From: Acidobacteriota bacterium
GTDB lineage: Bacteria > Acidobacteriota > Thermoanaerobaculia > Multivoradales > Multivoraceae
Assembly (NCBI GenBank): GCA_026707545.1
Contig: JAPOWR010000002.1
Coordinates: forward strand, 186,001 to 250,000
Length of the DNA stretch: 64,000 bases
Reading direction: 5' to 3'
The notes under the pieces were generated by a model. The model saw only the letters and a program-made list of their open reading frames with translations, ran no database searches and was not told where the DNA came from. Every line of letters begins with the position of its first letter. Position 1 is the first letter of the stretch. Below are positions 63,334 to 64,000 of this stretch, piece by piece. A program made the position numbers and the translations under genes.

Positions 63334-64000
63334 GTGCTGCGCTCGCTGTACGTGCAGAACCTGGCCGTGATCGAGCGGGCGGAGCTTCAGTTCGGGCCGG
63401 GTCTGAACGTGGTCACGGGGGAGACGGGCGCGGGCAAGTCCCTGATCACGGGTTCGCTGTCCCTGCTTGCCGGGGGGCGCGCCAGTTCGGACACGATCCG
63501 CACGGGCGCCGACACACTGGTGATCAGCGGCGTCTTCGAGCCCTCAGCCAGCGACTGGCGGCGGCTGCTCGAAGAAGCCGGCGTGCCGGCGGAAGGGGAC
63601 GAACTCCTGGTCCGCCGCGAGGTCACCCGCGCGGGCCGCAACCGGGTGTTCGTCAACGACCACCCGGTGACGCTGCGCCTTCTCTCCGCCGTGACCCGGC
63701 GTCTGATCCGGATCTTCGGGCAGCGCGACGAACTCGGCATGCTGTCGCCGGAACTCCAGCGGGCCTGGCTCGACCGGTCGGGCTGCGATCCGGTTGCGGC
63801 ACTCGTCTCGTCCTGCGGCAGTGCCTACGAGGCCTACCGCGAGGCGGCCGACCGGCTCGAGCGCCTGAGCGGTGACGATCAGCTTCGCCTGGAGCGGATC
63901 GACCTGTTGAAGTTCCAGACTTCGGAGATCGACGCCGCGCATCTGCTGGCCGGCGAGGACGAAGATCTGCGGGCCGAACGGGAAGTGCTGCGCCACGCGG
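63334..64000 (+). CDS. recN: DNA repair protein RecN, 3' end beyond window
   Basis: The first 222 residues of RecN, an SMC-like ATPase in double-strand break repair, are present. The N-terminus LRSLYVQNLAVIERAELQFG and Walker A TGETGAGKS are followed by RREVTRAGRNRVFVNDHPVT and the start of the coiled coil (FQTSEIDAAHL region). The GTG at 63334 is 13 bp after proC. The gene is open at the right edge. RecN is commonly LexA-controlled; no operator was identified. Confidence 0.93.
   Translation, partial: MLRSLYVQNLAVIERAELQFGPGLNVVTGETGAGKSLITGSLSLLAGGRASSDTIRTGADTLVISGVFEPSASDWRRLLEEAGVPAEGDELLVRREVTRAGRNRVFVNDHPVTLRLLSAVTRRLIRIFGQRDELGMLSPELQRAWLDRSGCDPVAALVSSCGSAYEAYREAADRLERLSGDDQLRLERIDLLKFQTSEIDAAHLLAGEDEDLRAEREVLRHA

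Overview
The window is a GC-rich bacterial chromosome segment with dense genes, frequent GTG starts and purine-rich ribosome binding sites. It carries no mobile elements or CRISPR arrays. The gene set is mostly universal housekeeping. An outer-membrane porin ending in Phe, apolipoprotein N-acyltransferase and RodZ-like/SPOR proteins point to a diderm (Gram-negative) bacterium. The gene order and the unusual RNA polymerase beta subunit would fit a deep lineage such as Acidobacteriota (Thermoanaerobaculia-like). That placement is an inference and was not tested by any search.

Layout. (1) 1-5390: the 3' end of an S9 prolyl oligopeptidase-type gene, an OprP/OprO-like porin on the minus strand, then phoB-phoR-phoU. 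Two direct-repeat elements (CTTCACG, 4 bp, CTTCAC) look like PHO boxes for this local regulon. (2) 5396-37209: one uninterrupted plus-strand run of about 32 kb: tRNA-Thr, tuf, tRNA-Trp, secE, nusG, rplKAJL, rpoBC, rpsLG, fusA, a second tuf, then the S10, spc and alpha gene clusters to rplQ. rpmG, rpsN, map and rpsD are absent from their usual slots. RpoB carries an eight-cysteine insertion. (3) 37310-48509: minus-strand genes for an EF-G-like GTPase, an M16 peptidase pair, a cell-wall amidase, gatA, gatC and a GreA fused to a large N-terminal region, with lexA alone on the plus strand. (4) 48679-58506: plus-strand RodZ-like protein, tRNA-Pro, NfeD protease, SPFH protein, SPOR protein, lnt, prfB (programmed frameshift), a glycosyltransferase, a degenerate Nudix-like protein and class I fructose-bisphosphate aldolase. 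(5) 58493-64000: a patatin-like protein (minus), then lipB, lipA, proline dehydrogenase, proC and the start of recN.

How the genes work together. The central block supplies core RNA polymerase, NusG, translation factors, SecE/SecY and about half of the ribosomal proteins, so it is probably expressed in line with growth. The left flank senses and responds to phosphate. The right flank mixes envelope maintenance (NfeD/SPFH, SPOR, Lnt, amidase), aminoacyl-tRNA amidation, translation termination, lipoate synthesis, proline turnover and DNA repair (LexA, RecN).

Most notable observations: the predicted double zinc-ribbon insertion in RpoB; two PHO-box-like repeats beside phoBR/phoU; a perfect 16-bp inverted repeat before phoB; a strongly structured leader before rpsL; two apparently identical tuf genes with codon usage unlike their neighbours; the long GreA fusion; and a Nudix-like protein that has lost its catalytic motif.
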